DNA from: a virus
Direction: 5' to 3' (one strand)
IMG/VR virus record: IMGVR_UViG_3300042923_000250
Span: 1 to 60,460 of that record
DNA: 60,460 nucleotides
Made by a program: the position numbers and the translations under genes. Below are positions 7,136 through 16,582 of this stretch, piece by piece; the stretch's first letter is position 1, and each line of letters opens with the position of its first letter. The notes under the pieces are model-generated. The model worked only from the letters and a program-made list of their open reading frames with translations. It was not told the origin of the DNA and did not search any database.

Positions 7136-7747
7136 TTATGTCGTCATATACGACCCACTAATATAAATATCTGCACTTGCTGGTATCTGAAAGTAACTTG
7201 CAGCACCGCTTTGTATTAAATATAGACGCACCGTGTTACCATAGATTAATGCTTGCAACTCAACCCCTGCAGCAATTGTTATTCCTGTTGCAAATGTCAA
7301 CACGGGGATATCGTTTCCAAAAGCTGCAACAGGTAAACTTCCAATCAGTGTACCTCCCGTGCCTGTGTGCCCTGTCCATTTCACGCGAATGTAAAAATTG
7401 ACTATTTTACCGGCCTTAGAGTAGTATCCGACTTGGTTGACATACGTTGCTACACCGGAAGTTGTTAAACCAGAAACAGTTGGAGTAAACGCAATTCTTT
7501 CAGGAGCTAAATTATCAATTAGCGTATTAATCGCCTGTCCATGTGCATATGTCACTGCAGTACTCGGATATTTGGTAGTATCGTTAATGGCATCAGATTG
7601 TACCATATTTGCTATGGACTGCTTATTCTCGATTTCAGTATCACATGCATCCAGAGCATCGCTTATTTTATTAAGATTAGTAGCATTGAGCGGTGTTGCT
7701 GTAGATGGGCTATTTTGGAACGTTATCTTTATGTATCTCTTTGACAT
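7136..7747 (-). CDS. Tail fibre / receptor-binding protein, currently expressed form
   Basis: 203 residues from the ATG at 7747, which is 8 bases from GGAGG (the ATG at 7753 is too close). Residues 1-75 are the constant part (RYIKITFQNSPSTATPLNATNLNKI..., an N-terminal phrase common in Gram-positive phage fibres). From DNLA (about residue 78) a variable tip begins: PERIAFTPTVSGLTTSG... ending SGSYMTT. An in-frame 13-bp inverted repeat at this boundary matches the silent tip on the other strand. Likely distal host-binding fibre. Confidence 0.8.
   Translation of the reverse strand: MSKRYIKITFQNSPSTATPLNATNLNKISDALDACDTEIENKQSIANMVQSDAINDTTKYPSTAVTYAHGQAINTLIDNLAPERIAFTPTVSGLTTSGVATYVNQVGYYSKAGKIVNFYIRVKWTGHTGTGGTLIGSLPVAAFGNDIPVLTFATGITIAAGVELQALIYGNTVRLYLIQSGAASYFQIPASADIYISGSYMTT
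7505..7523 (-). repeat. Inverted repeat of the fibre inversion segment, right copy
   Basis: Copy inside the expressed tail-fibre gene, about codons 77-81 (IDNLA). Inversion between this and 6783-6801 would turn round about 700 bp and attach the other C-terminus. Confidence 0.72.
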
Positions 7748-7934
7748 CCTCATTGCCTCCTTCCTCGTATGCCTTGCGTTCTGCCTCGATTGTTTGTACG
7801 GCTATTCCGTTCACTTGCGATGATAATTCAAATAATGTCATCTGAGTTATCGCGATAGGCATATTTGCGTCATTTATGACCTTTAAAATTTTCTCTTTCA
7901 TTTCAAATATTTGTAGATTAATACCCTTTGCCAT
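7710..7934 (-). CDS. Small tail-module protein (74 aa)
   Basis: MAKGINLQIFEMKEKILKVIND..., mostly helical and acidic at the C-terminus. AAGGATGTGA ribosome site. It overlaps the fibre start by 38 bases, suggesting coupled translation; a role as fibre chaperone or connector is possible but not shown. Confidence 0.7.
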   Translation of the reverse strand: MAKGINLQIFEMKEKILKVINDANMPIAITQMTLFELSSQVNGIAVQTIEAERKAYEEGGNEDVKEIHKDNVPK

Positions 7935-7994
7935 GTTCTCACATCCTTTTTAGGCATAATGAAAGAGCAGTTCCTTTCGGTTCCGCTCTCATGT

Positions 7995-10121
7995 TTATAT
8001 ATCAATCATTCCGTATCCTCCGCTATTTCCAAATACATCTAATATCGCATTGACTTTGTTTATTACATCGCTCAATGTTGCACCTGTTGATAGTTTAGAT
8101 ATGGCTTTTTGTGTTGTTGGGGTGTTTCCAAAAAAACCTATGCTGGAGCCATCGTGTCTTAATGTAGTGGAATAAAGTGTTGTAAAGTATCCTGTAGTCC
8201 ATCTATTTCCTGTTCTTCCTAAATTGAAAATATTGTTGGCAGACGGATAAATATCCGCACCACTAAAGATTATATTATCTGTATATCCGATATGAGAATA
8301 TATCCTAAGCGCACCGTTTATATTGGTGCTTCCATGCATATTGATGGAGGCCCATGTATCGCTTGAAACATCACCGATATTTACTTCTTTCATAATCAAT
8401 GTCAGCCTTGTACTATATGCTCCAGAATATTCGCCGAGCATGATTGATGATACTCCAAATGAAAGAACGTTATTGTATGCCGCTCCGATATCCCTGGTAA
8501 TACTTCCGGTGCTGTAAAACATTATGTTGTTATCGTTTATTTCTATTGCAGAATTTTTTATTGTTACGCTGTTCATTGAAGAAGCTGTTATTTCTCCGCT
8601 GAACTTCCCGTTAACCGCTTCGATGCTTCCGTCTAATAGGATTTTAAAATTATTATTCGCGGTAACAAGTCCTTCGAACGTGATTTTACTTGCCGCTATC
8701 TTGGCTTCCTCGGAAGTAAGATTGATAGCGCCAATGACGCCATTTTTATCAACCTTTAATGCTACATTATCGGCCATAACGGTTATGCTACCGCTAAGTG
8801 CTCCTTCTGCCTGTGTTGCTCTTGTAACCTCCGCTGATATTTGCTGGGTAGTCTGTGTAAATTGTGATTGAGTATTTTCTGCTAAGTCGGTTAAAGTAAT
8901 ACTTACTTCGTCGACCGTTTTCTTAATTAAGGCGGTACGTCGCTGGAGTTGTATTATTTCTTTGTTCAATCCAAAGTTCTGTTCTCTTTTCTCTGAGCCT
9001 TCTGCAACAAATGAATCCTTTAATGCTTGGATTCCTGTCAATGTCCTCTGAAATACATATCCGGTCACAACATCATCTGTGCTTATTGCAATAGTATCTC
9101 CTACCTCAACATAAGGCAAGCCGATATTCTCGCTCTGATAGGGTCTATAAGGTCTCTTTGCTATATTGCCATACGTATTTAATGCTATGGTTTCTAGCTC
9201 GGCAGCTCCCTTACCGAATACCAAAAAGTTTCCTTCAATGACATAGGCATTTGTTCCGGTGCCGACAATTGCCCCGATATCATCCTCTTCTTGCCTGATC
9301 TGTAGCTTATCAATTTCCTTTACGGTGTATTCCTCAAATTTAACCGAACGATACATGGCTTTACTTATTGTCTCGGAAATTAAATTCGGATCTACAAAAG
9401 ATGTATCCGATTCCGATACCGGATATAAATCATCTGCCGGATAAAGTGTTTCGCTTGGATATAATCCATATGCCGGTTCCAGCACGACGTGAGTAAACTT
9501 GCCTAACCTGTTTATATGCCCGAAACAGCCGTTTATTTCTTCACAGGCCTGTATTGTATTCCTACCGCTTAATTGAGTAGGTTCTATGGTCTTTGCGACT
9601 ATCATAGTGTCATTCGGAAGAGGAAGGGCGGTAATATCCTCTGCCAATCCTAAATGCGACATGAGAGATGCGCGAAAAGCAGCTAGAGTATAAGTTTCGC
9701 TTCCTGTTGGAAATAATCCGTTATACCACCCAGATACATCAGCATCAAATTTCCTCATGCAGTCATAAGCAACAACATCCTTATATCTCAAATCTTCTTG
9801 CTTCTTGCATGAATCGACTTTGTATGTGCCGAATGGAATCGTGTATGCTCCGACTGTCTGTGTAACAGTAAATTCCAAATCCTTTAAGTCTTGCGAAATA
9901 TCAGCTACGGTAAATTTTATTTGAGACGATTCACATGAACCAAAAACCAAATCGCTGTCAGCACATAGCATCTCTGTTAATTTAAATGTTCCGGCTTTTA
10001 ATTTATTGTTTTTCCCGGCTTCATTAATCGTAAGATCGATTGCAGGAAAATAAATTATGTAATACTTCGGGATACTATTTTGTTTGTAAAGTGCTTTTAA
10101 ACCGTTGTCAATCGGCAACAT
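7995..10121 (-). CDS. Tail-associated structural protein (Tal/tail-spike type)
   Basis: 708 residues, after the tape measure and the distal-tail-like gene, the position of the baseplate/Tal protein in Gram-positive siphoviruses. Residues 1-350 form the phage-tail hub part. A coiled segment follows (about 370-430, KEIIQLQRRTALIKKTVDEVSITL), then a long beta-rich part with VALKVDKNGVIGAINLTSEEAKI and a C-terminal RTGNRWTTGYFTTLYS region typical of tail-spike endings. No peptidase motif is visible. Confidence 0.8.
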   Translation of the reverse strand: MLPIDNGLKALYKQNSIPKYYIIYFPAIDLTINEAGKNNKLKAGTFKLTEMLCADSDLVFGSCESSQIKFTVADISQDLKDLEFTVTQTVGAYTIPFGTYKVDSCKKQEDLRYKDVVAYDCMRKFDADVSGWYNGLFPTGSETYTLAAFRASLMSHLGLAEDITALPLPNDTMIVAKTIEPTQLSGRNTIQACEEINGCFGHINRLGKFTHVVLEPAYGLYPSETLYPADDLYPVSESDTSFVDPNLISETISKAMYRSVKFEEYTVKEIDKLQIRQEEDDIGAIVGTGTNAYVIEGNFLVFGKGAAELETIALNTYGNIAKRPYRPYQSENIGLPYVEVGDTIAISTDDVVTGYVFQRTLTGIQALKDSFVAEGSEKREQNFGLNKEIIQLQRRTALIKKTVDEVSITLTDLAENTQSQFTQTTQQISAEVTRATQAEGALSGSITVMADNVALKVDKNGVIGAINLTSEEAKIAASKITFEGLVTANNNFKILLDGSIEAVNGKFSGEITASSMNSVTIKNSAIEINDNNIMFYSTGSITRDIGAAYNNVLSFGVSSIMLGEYSGAYSTRLTLIMKEVNIGDVSSDTWASINMHGSTNINGALRIYSHIGYTDNIIFSGADIYPSANNIFNLGRTGNRWTTGYFTTLYSTTLRHDGSSIGFFGNTPTTQKAISKLSTGATLSDVINKVNAILDVFGNSGGYGMIDI

Positions 10122-10133
10122 AATATCCCTCCT

Positions 10134-10523
10134 CTAGTATTCGATAAATGCGATTCGGATAGGTTTGTACAAAATATCGGTATCGGATGTGCTATAAATT
10201 TCAAACGTAATATCTGGTACATAAAATTTTCCAGTCTGATATTCATTATCTTCATCGTTCCAATATGTAACGCTTAATTCAACCCTTGACGGCAATAGCG
10301 CCTGTAAGGCAATTTTATCCGCCAAGCGTAAGTAAGGGGTGTTAAATTCAATTTTAGAACGTGTGTGAGGCACTGTGCTCCTATGTAATAGACCGTCACC
10401 GTCCACGTAGGTGTCATCATCTGTAATTTGGTTTGGAGTTGATATGTAACTTCCATGTGAAATATATTTATTGGTGGAGAGAACCACTTCACCAACTTTA
10501 ATTAAATATCCTAAAAAAGCCAT
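10134..10523 (-). CDS. Distal-tail-position protein (DUF6711-like)
   Basis: 129 residues starting MAFLGYLIKVGEVVLS, with VPHTRSKIEFNTPYLR in the middle. Position between tape measure and Tal, size and beta-rich pattern fit the DUF6711-type proteins that take the place of Dit in some Clostridia phages. AGGAGGG ribosome site. A copy of the dispersed 8-mer lies at 10286. Confidence 0.7.
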   Translation of the reverse strand: MAFLGYLIKVGEVVLSTNKYISHGSYISTPNQITDDDTYVDGDGLLHRSTVPHTRSKIEFNTPYLRLADKIALQALLPSRVELSVTYWNDEDNEYQTGKFYVPDITFEIYSTSDTDILYKPIRIAFIEY

Positions 10524-10538
10524 TGTGATTCCCTCCTT

Positions 10539-13500
10539 TTATTTTTGAAATGGGTCTTTGCCCGTTTGTTTTCGAAATGCGTCGCTTTCAGTTTTGACAA
10601 GTTTGAAAACGCCTTTTGCATCACCCTCAAGAACAACGGTTGTTTGACCGTTGCCTATATTTGCCATTGCCGGAACCAAAACATTAATCAATGCGCCTTC
10701 AACTGCCGATGCGATACTATTTGTGATTTGGTCGTTATTGGCTACTGCGGTACGATTGCCGATGCGTCCAACCATTTCAGGGATACCGTTTTCTCTTGCG
10801 ATGAATGCTTCTCCTGTGTTGGGAAAGCCTCCTGTTTTGTATCCTTTAGTCTTAGGGATTATCCCTAATGGGTCGGTAGTGTCTATTCCGCTAATATTAA
10901 GCAGTAAATTAGTTGAAAGGCTAACAGTGGGAAGTTTATGGCTCGTTATTTCACTGTCAATCTTGGCGAGCCAACCTTTAACTGATAGCACCGCCGTTCC
11001 GTCACTATCGAAAGCACTCTTATAACCCTTGATAAGATTATTGGCATATCTCGGCATATTATCTTTTTGGTATTCCTCTGACTTGTCCTTGATGGCTTTT
11101 CCAACTGTAAATACAAGCTTCGTTCCTTGCACTTGCAAGTCAGGAATTTTACTTTTAAGTCCATTAATAATGCTTTCATCCAGATCACTACCAGCCGTTT
11201 CACTCGCTGCCAACATTTCTAAATATTCTGGGCTGTCAGCCATTCCCTGTCCAATTAAATAAAGAATTGCGTCTCTATCGCCAGTCAATGCTTTCAAGTT
11301 TGCAATGTCGGTTAGCTGTGAAGATATTCCATCTGGAACTTGTGAGCCAGTTTTTAAAGCATCATCGTATATTTTTTTGTACTGTTCTTCGCTTGGCTCT
11401 AATCCAGCAAGCATTTCATTCAATCCGTCTTTCGTGGCTTGACTCAAACCGCTTTCATCAAGTGCGGATAAGTAATTAAATTCCATTCCATCAACAAGAG
11501 CATTAATTCCTTCCGATGGGTCGGAATTTGTAATTCCGGTTACTATTTCTTCTGTGAAATATGTCTCGGTCTTATCTTTAATATTTCCTTTTGCGCTGGT
11601 TAATTCCGTACCATATTTATCAATCAAACTATCAAGCGAAAACTGCGTGCCATCAAAAGATATCTCTGCTTTAGTTTTTGAAAGATTATTGGTGATTTCC
11701 TTGACAGCAGAATCCCATTCGTTTTGGATTGCTTTCTTTTCGGTAGCCGTGGTTGCGTTTTCCATTTTTAATGAATAAGCGGCGTTAACACTTGCCAAAA
11801 CCGTATAGCTTGCTTCTTCGGCTTTACCTATTCTTTCCCCGATTATCTCTTGAATTTTTGCTGTCAGTTCCTTGAAGCTATCTGGTGTTAAATCACCGTC
11901 AACCGTAATCATTTGTAGCTTTGCTTTAAACTCAGCGTCAGCAACCTTGCTGTTGATTTCTGCTATTTCCTTAATTAAGTTATCAATTGTCTTTTGTTCT
12001 GTCGCATCAATAATTCCATCGGCAAGCGCATTATCCATTTCTGATCTAAGGTCTTTGCCAAGCTGTGCCATTTTATCTTTCGAACCATTGAAATATTCAT
12101 CAACCAATTGAGTAATTTCAGTGTTGAAATTTGCATCATTTATAACCGCATCAATCGCAAGTTTCGTTACATAATGTTGTTGTTCGATATATGCTTCGGA
12201 ATCTGTGATAAACTTTTCTACCGTTGCCCCGTATTCGGCAACTTCCTCCGGCGTTAATTCCAGTCCCACGGAAATTTTCCAATTTAACTTGTTGAGGGCG
12301 TTCACATCATCTGTGATGCTTGTTTCTAGTTCATCAAGTTTTGCCTTCTCCGAGATATAAACATCTAATTTTGCAGAATACTCAGTATCGGTAATTCGCT
12401 GTGCGACTTTTTCCATTTCTTCCATGGAAAGTTGAATATCTCCAAACCTTGAAGCCAAGTCTTCTTCAACGAGTTTCTTGTTGTATTCTTTCACGGCTTC
12501 ATAAATCAATATAATTGCACCAACTGCAAGAGCAGCGATTCCGGCGGGTCCAAGATGGAATTTTCCTATTGCTGTTGCTAACTCTCCAAACCATGTGACA
12601 ACTTTATATGTAACAAAGGCTGCTCCGATTGCTTTTAAAATAGGAGAAATTTTATCCATAGTGTCAACGAACGCCTGTATCTTTGGCTGTATTTTATCCG
12701 CTAATTCTTCGGCTTTATTTTTCATATTTGCCAACTCTTCATTGAATTTCGCCATATATGAAGTTGTTTTGTCATTAATAGCATTATCTAATTCGCCATA
12801 TCCCGACCCAACATCAAGCTTTATCCCCTTAGACTTTCCACTCGATAAAATATTCAATTCATCAAAACTCATAAGGGATTTTTTTAAACTGTCAACGGAG
12901 TCCTTAGCTTCATCTGCACCGTCGCCAATACCTTCGATATCGCCCGTGACATCGGTATAAATATTAGTGTCAGTATAGTCGGGCAACTCAAATCCCATGG
13001 CTGTAGCGAGAGTATCCACCATTCTGCGGAGCGCAATTACTAAAGCGTTTATATAAGGAAGAACAGTAGTGACGATGGGTAAAAATACATTACCTATAGA
13101 ACGAGTTAGATTAACCCATTGTTGTTGTAGGATTCGCAATTGGTTAGCTGGGGAATCGATTGTTTTAGCCATATCGCCGAATGCAACCTCAGCTTGATCC
13201 ATGATTGACAGCCATCTTAATTGAACTTTGGCAGCTTGACTCATATTTTCAACTGAGTCCTTAATTCCATAATTCAAAGCGGTCATTTCGAGGGACGTTT
13301 GAGATATGTCAATGCCTAATGTACGAAGCGGTCTAATCTGTCCAGCAAGTCCACTTTGTAACTTTTTCATTGCATCATCCGTATCAATATTCCATAACGA
13401 CGCAATATCATTTCCAAGCAGAGTAAACGACTCTGATATATTCATAGCAGAATTTGCTACCAAACCCATAGAATTAGACATCTGAGCGAATACCGCTTGA

Positions 13501-14402
13501 TAATTCATCATTAGGTTGGGGTCGAGCGATAAAGCATCGGTTATTCTATCGTTGAAAGCTTGCGCCCTATTAATAAACCCTTTTGCAAATTCTTCCGATG
13601 CAGCTGAACCCATTTCCATGCCGAGATCAGTTGCGGTGTCTACTCCAATTTTCTTAAAGGAAGTCTGGAATAAGTTGATTGTCTCGGTGAAGTCCATAGA
13701 CTTCTTAATTGAACCGAATAGAAGATTAACTGCTCGTCTAACCAACCATAATTTTGCATATAATCCAGCGAGGGATAGTGAGAAGTTTTTAGTGTTGGTA
13801 GATGCTTGTTTAGCGGTGTTGGAATATTTTTTGAGCGAACTATTTATACCATTGGTGGCTGACCGAACCTTTGAACCTTGGTTTGCCAAATTGGACAGAG
13901 CATTTGTCATATCGATTAAGTTTTTTGATACGTTCGGAGAGGTCGAGAGGGTCTGCATGAGTCCTCTTAACGCATTTGCCATTAATGGAATATTAGTGAT
14001 AGCAGTAGAAGCGGATTTATAGCCGAGTTTCGAAATGCTATTAGCTAGTTCCGTAATTTGGGTTGCTCCGTTTGTAAGTCCAGTGCTTGCTGTCAAGGCA
14101 GAAGAAATTGTTCGGAGTGCCGAGGCTGTTCCGTTGATTTTGGATTGGTCGATGTTTCCTAGCTTTTCAATATTCTTGGCAAGTCTCGAAAAATCGGCGG
14201 TCTTAACATTGCTCATTGACTGCATGGAGGTTGACAAACTCTGGATACTATTTGCCATGCCTTTTAAGCCAGAAGCGTTAATTCTGGAAAGAGAACTCGA
14301 AACCTTATCTAGCTTACCGACTAATTTTTCTAACTCTGCATTTGCCTTACTTGCTTGTGCTTGGACTTCAATTTCTAAGCGGTCTATAGTCCCGTCTGCC
14401 AT
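10539..14402 (-). CDS. Tail tape measure protein
   Basis: 1287 residues, the largest gene of the window, beginning with coiled heptads (LEIEVQAQASKANAELEKLVGKLD) and containing membrane-like segments near residues 580-625 (AIGAAFVTYKVVTWF ... GIAALAVGAIILIYEAV). Long helical stretches follow and the C-terminus is compact. It sets tail length and probably helps DNA enter the cell. It is preceded by the chaperone frameshift gene as expected. Confidence 0.93.
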   Translation of the reverse strand: MADGTIDRLEIEVQAQASKANAELEKLVGKLDKVSSSLSRINASGLKGMANSIQSLSTSMQSMSNVKTADFSRLAKNIEKLGNIDQSKINGTASALRTISSALTASTGLTNGATQITELANSISKLGYKSASTAITNIPLMANALRGLMQTLSTSPNVSKNLIDMTNALSNLANQGSKVRSATNGINSSLKKYSNTAKQASTNTKNFSLSLAGLYAKLWLVRRAVNLLFGSIKKSMDFTETINLFQTSFKKIGVDTATDLGMEMGSAASEEFAKGFINRAQAFNDRITDALSLDPNLMMNYQAVFAQMSNSMGLVANSAMNISESFTLLGNDIASLWNIDTDDAMKKLQSGLAGQIRPLRTLGIDISQTSLEMTALNYGIKDSVENMSQAAKVQLRWLSIMDQAEVAFGDMAKTIDSPANQLRILQQQWVNLTRSIGNVFLPIVTTVLPYINALVIALRRMVDTLATAMGFELPDYTDTNIYTDVTGDIEGIGDGADEAKDSVDSLKKSLMSFDELNILSSGKSKGIKLDVGSGYGELDNAINDKTTSYMAKFNEELANMKNKAEELADKIQPKIQAFVDTMDKISPILKAIGAAFVTYKVVTWFGELATAIGKFHLGPAGIAALAVGAIILIYEAVKEYNKKLVEEDLASRFGDIQLSMEEMEKVAQRITDTEYSAKLDVYISEKAKLDELETSITDDVNALNKLNWKISVGLELTPEEVAEYGATVEKFITDSEAYIEQQHYVTKLAIDAVINDANFNTEITQLVDEYFNGSKDKMAQLGKDLRSEMDNALADGIIDATEQKTIDNLIKEIAEINSKVADAEFKAKLQMITVDGDLTPDSFKELTAKIQEIIGERIGKAEEASYTVLASVNAAYSLKMENATTATEKKAIQNEWDSAVKEITNNLSKTKAEISFDGTQFSLDSLIDKYGTELTSAKGNIKDKTETYFTEEIVTGITNSDPSEGINALVDGMEFNYLSALDESGLSQATKDGLNEMLAGLEPSEEQYKKIYDDALKTGSQVPDGISSQLTDIANLKALTGDRDAILYLIGQGMADSPEYLEMLAASETAGSDLDESIINGLKSKIPDLQVQGTKLVFTVGKAIKDKSEEYQKDNMPRYANNLIKGYKSAFDSDGTAVLSVKGWLAKIDSEITSHKLPTVSLSTNLLLNISGIDTTDPLGIIPKTKGYKTGGFPNTGEAFIARENGIPEMVGRIGNRTAVANNDQITNSIASAVEGALINVLVPAMANIGNGQTTVVLEGDAKGVFKLVKTESDAFRKQTGKDPFQK

Positions 14403-14451
14403 AATCTCACCTACCTTTGCCTGAAAAATCTAAAAAAAATAGCGCCTATCA

Positions 14452-15179
14452 CTAGACGCTAGTCGTATTCGATTGCTGAAATTTCTTATTAAACACATTC
14501 GCCCAATCCTCGAATTTTCTTGCTTGGATTTCTGGATATTGCTGAATTGTATTTTCTTCTTCTTTACCGAATGGTTTGTCGGGATACTTTGCTTTCTTGG
14601 GGTCGAGAGCCTTTTGAATAGCAGAAATTATATATTGTCCGTTTGTCCATGCGGTATAGTTGATTTTTTCATACTCGTTTTCTATACCCTTGATATATTC
14701 TTTCTGTTTAATTTCCATATACTTCGGGTTATAACTATTAAAAAATTCTTTAAGAGGTATTCCATACCTAAAAGCAGCCGGAAGCCATATTCTGTCTATG
14801 GCTTCCGTGAATGTTTCTGGTGGGATTATTCGGTTGGAGTCGTCTCCTTGATTGCTTTGACAGTCGTCTTTGCTTTCTTCTTCTCCTCCTGGGTTTCCAG
14901 GAGTTTCTTGAAAAAATGGCTGTCACTGATTGCGGTTATGTAGGCTTTGTAAATATCCTCTATGGTTCCACCGCCTAAAATATGCTGTTCGATTAAATAA
15001 TCTGCTTCCTCTGGAACGGTTCCGACTACGACTGCCACAAATGCGCTTACAATCGTAAACATCATGTCTGGGTCGATTAGTCGTCTTAGCGGAACACCGA
15101 ATTGTTCCAATCTCTTAGAGTGCGCAAAGTTTAATTCTGGAACCTCGTATAGTTTATTGTTAATTTTTATCATACTCAT
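14452..15179 (-). CDS. Tail assembly chaperone GT, made by -1 frameshift
   Basis: Proposed product of complement(join(14452-14910, 14910-15179)), 242 residues. Ribosomes reading the short chaperone (start 15179) slip back one base at T TTT TTC (14916-14910) into the overlapping frame, which is open from just upstream and has no good start of its own. The added part contains PPETFTEAIDRIWLPAAFRYGIPLKEFFNSYNPKY, the expected T-domain type sequence, and ends at 14452. G and GT proteins guide tape-measure folding during tail assembly. Confidence 0.85.
14826..15179 (-). CDS. Tail assembly chaperone G (unshifted product)
   Basis: 117 residues, MSMIKINNKLYEVPELNFAHSKRLEQFGVP..., with GAGGAGG upstream. 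Sits between tail tube and tape measure like lambda G. The unshifted product stops at 14826; the -1 product is listed separately. Confidence 0.85.
   Translation of the reverse strand: MSMIKINNKLYEVPELNFAHSKRLEQFGVPLRRLIDPDMMFTIVSAFVAVVVGTVPEEADYLIEQHILGGGTIEDIYKAYITAISDSHFFKKLLETQEEKKKAKTTVKAIKETTPTE
14886..14916 (-). promoter_or_regulatory. Programmed -1 frameshift signal
   Basis: Reading leftward: slippery heptamer T TTT TTC (14916-14910) in the zero-frame codon phase, a 6-base spacer AAGAAA, then a perfect 7-bp hairpin CTCCTGG-AAAC-CCAGGAG (14903-14886). All three parts have textbook spacing. Confidence 0.85.
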
Positions 15180-15199
15180 TCTTATTTTCCTCCTCTAAA

Positions 15200-15616
15200 T
15201 TACGCCACGTCTTTTGTAATAACCGTGGACGGTACAATAGTGATTGTCATTTCAACAACACCATTAACAGCAGTTTCATTGATGAATACGGAAAGCTGAC
15301 CGCTAAATTTGTATTTTCCATCCGCGCCAGTTCCGGCATTTCCAAACCAAACGGCATACGATTTTGTAAGATTTTCAAGCAGTTTTAAATCGTCGTATTT
15401 ATCGCTATCATAATTAGCGGTAAACGTCATAGCCTCTGATGTTTGAATACCATTTATAAATGTCTGCATTGCATCATCAAGAGTGGTTGTCTCAAGCATT
15501 TCAGGTGCGCCACCTAATTGAGGAGTTGTTTTAACAGGAAGTAACTGCGCCCATACAGGTGCGACATCTGTTCCCGTATTATTCATAAGTTTAGCGTTAT
15601 AACTGGAAATAGCCAT
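15200..15616 (-). CDS. Major tail (tube) protein
   Basis: 138 residues from the ATG at 15616 with GAAAGGAG upstream; the longer reading to 15664 has no site. Contains GAPEMLETTTLDDAMQTFINGIQ and YDDLKLLENLTKSYAVWFGNAG, and ends in VVEMTITIVPSTVITK, the pattern of phi13/TP901-type tail tube proteins. Position upstream of the chaperones agrees. Confidence 0.85.
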   Translation of the reverse strand: MAISSYNAKLMNNTGTDVAPVWAQLLPVKTTPQLGGAPEMLETTTLDDAMQTFINGIQTSEAMTFTANYDSDKYDDLKLLENLTKSYAVWFGNAGTGADGKYKFSGQLSVFINETAVNGVVEMTITIVPSTVITKDVA

Positions 15617-15696
15617 GTGTTTGCTCCTTTCGAATTTAAACATAAAAAAGAAGAGTGCCGTCAAATGGTCACTCTCTGGTTGGTGTTATTATAAAA

Positions 15697-16080
15697 TTAA
15701 AATATATCTCCACTGCCGATAATCCTTGTGTATCTTGCAATTAATCGGCAAATAGATGTATCTGCTATATTGGTTATTTGTTGTGGCCCGAACGTTCTTC
15801 TGAATCCCATGGAACGCATTTGCGTGTCGGCGATAGCATGGATTTTCTTGGCCGTTGTCAACTTGGATGTGTCGTTAGTGTAGATTGTAATTTCAATGGT
15901 TGCATTGACAGCGTTTTCATTGTTGTCGAGATCGTCAGCGGTTGTTGGATTGTCCTTCTGGTCAAAAAACATAAACGGGAATGCAGTGGGAGTATTTGTG
16001 AATGTTTGACTTGAGTCTTTAAGAAGTGTTGTTCCGATTGCGTTTTTGACTAATGTGTAAATTTTATTAGCGTAATCCAC
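15697..16080 (-). CDS. Tail terminator / head-tail joining protein
   Basis: 127 residues. A GTG at 16080 is the likely start (AAGGAGG nine bases upstream); the ATG-based longer reading lacks a site. Contains QTFTNTPTAFPFMFFDQKDNP and NATIEITIYTNDT. Lies between the HK97-gp10-like gene and the tail tube, where tail terminators are found. Confidence 0.75.
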   Translation of the reverse strand: MDYANKIYTLVKNAIGTTLLKDSSQTFTNTPTAFPFMFFDQKDNPTTADDLDNNENAVNATIEITIYTNDTSKLTTAKKIHAIADTQMRSMGFRRTFGPQQITNIADTSICRLIARYTRIIGSGDIF

Positions 16081-16582
16081 TTCCAAACACCTCCTTGGCA
16101 ATCTTCTGAACAATCAATCGCAATTCCTTGCCTGTCTCGTACATGAATGGTCTTGATGGCATGCCTTTAGTCCAGTGCCATTGTCCGTCGGTATCATTGA
16201 AGTAATGCCATCCAGCAACGCCATGTTCTCCAATATCATATCTCCAATTAACCAACGAAGTATCGGGGTGAGGGGATTGGCTTCCGACTAATCCAGTTCC
16301 AAATTCAACGAAGGGAGCCCATTCGCATCCAGTATAAACAATCCACTTCCCACCATGTTGAACAACTCCACCGTATTCAGATTTGATACTTTGAAGTAAT
16401 TCCGTGGTGTAGATTGCATCGTATTCAGCAATTTTCAGACGAGCAATAAATACTCCTTCTTCGGCAAGTCGCTGAGCGAGAATTCGGCATTTGTAGTCTA
16501 TGTCAGATTGGTATTTTCGGACTTCCTTGATTGCGTTATTGATGCTTGACGGTGAGAGAGTAAATGTAATTTTTTTTGCCAT
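16067..16582 (-). CDS. HK97 gp10-like head-tail joining protein
   Basis: 171 residues. WAPFVEFGTGLVG and the C-terminal MPSRPFMYETGKELR are the usual landmarks of the gp10 family of neck proteins. Unusual Trp/His-rich insert (VAGWHYFNDTDGQWHW, about 122-137). Overlaps the downstream gene by 14 bases. Confidence 0.85.
   Translation of the reverse strand: MAKKITFTLSPSSINNAIKEVRKYQSDIDYKCRILAQRLAEEGVFIARLKIAEYDAIYTTELLQSIKSEYGGVVQHGGKWIVYTGCEWAPFVEFGTGLVGSQSPHPDTSLVNWRYDIGEHGVAGWHYFNDTDGQWHWTKGMPSRPFMYETGKELRLIVQKIAKEVFGSGLR

Noticed and set aside
7955-7992. Hairpin between 7710-7934 and the Tal gene as terminator
   Set aside because: Only GAGC/GCTC and two inner pairs match; internal mismatches and no T-run.
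10545-14424. Several long rightward frames opposite the tape measure
   Set aside because: Antisense shadows of a long helical gene; no ribosome sites and Ser/Leu-rich shadow composition.
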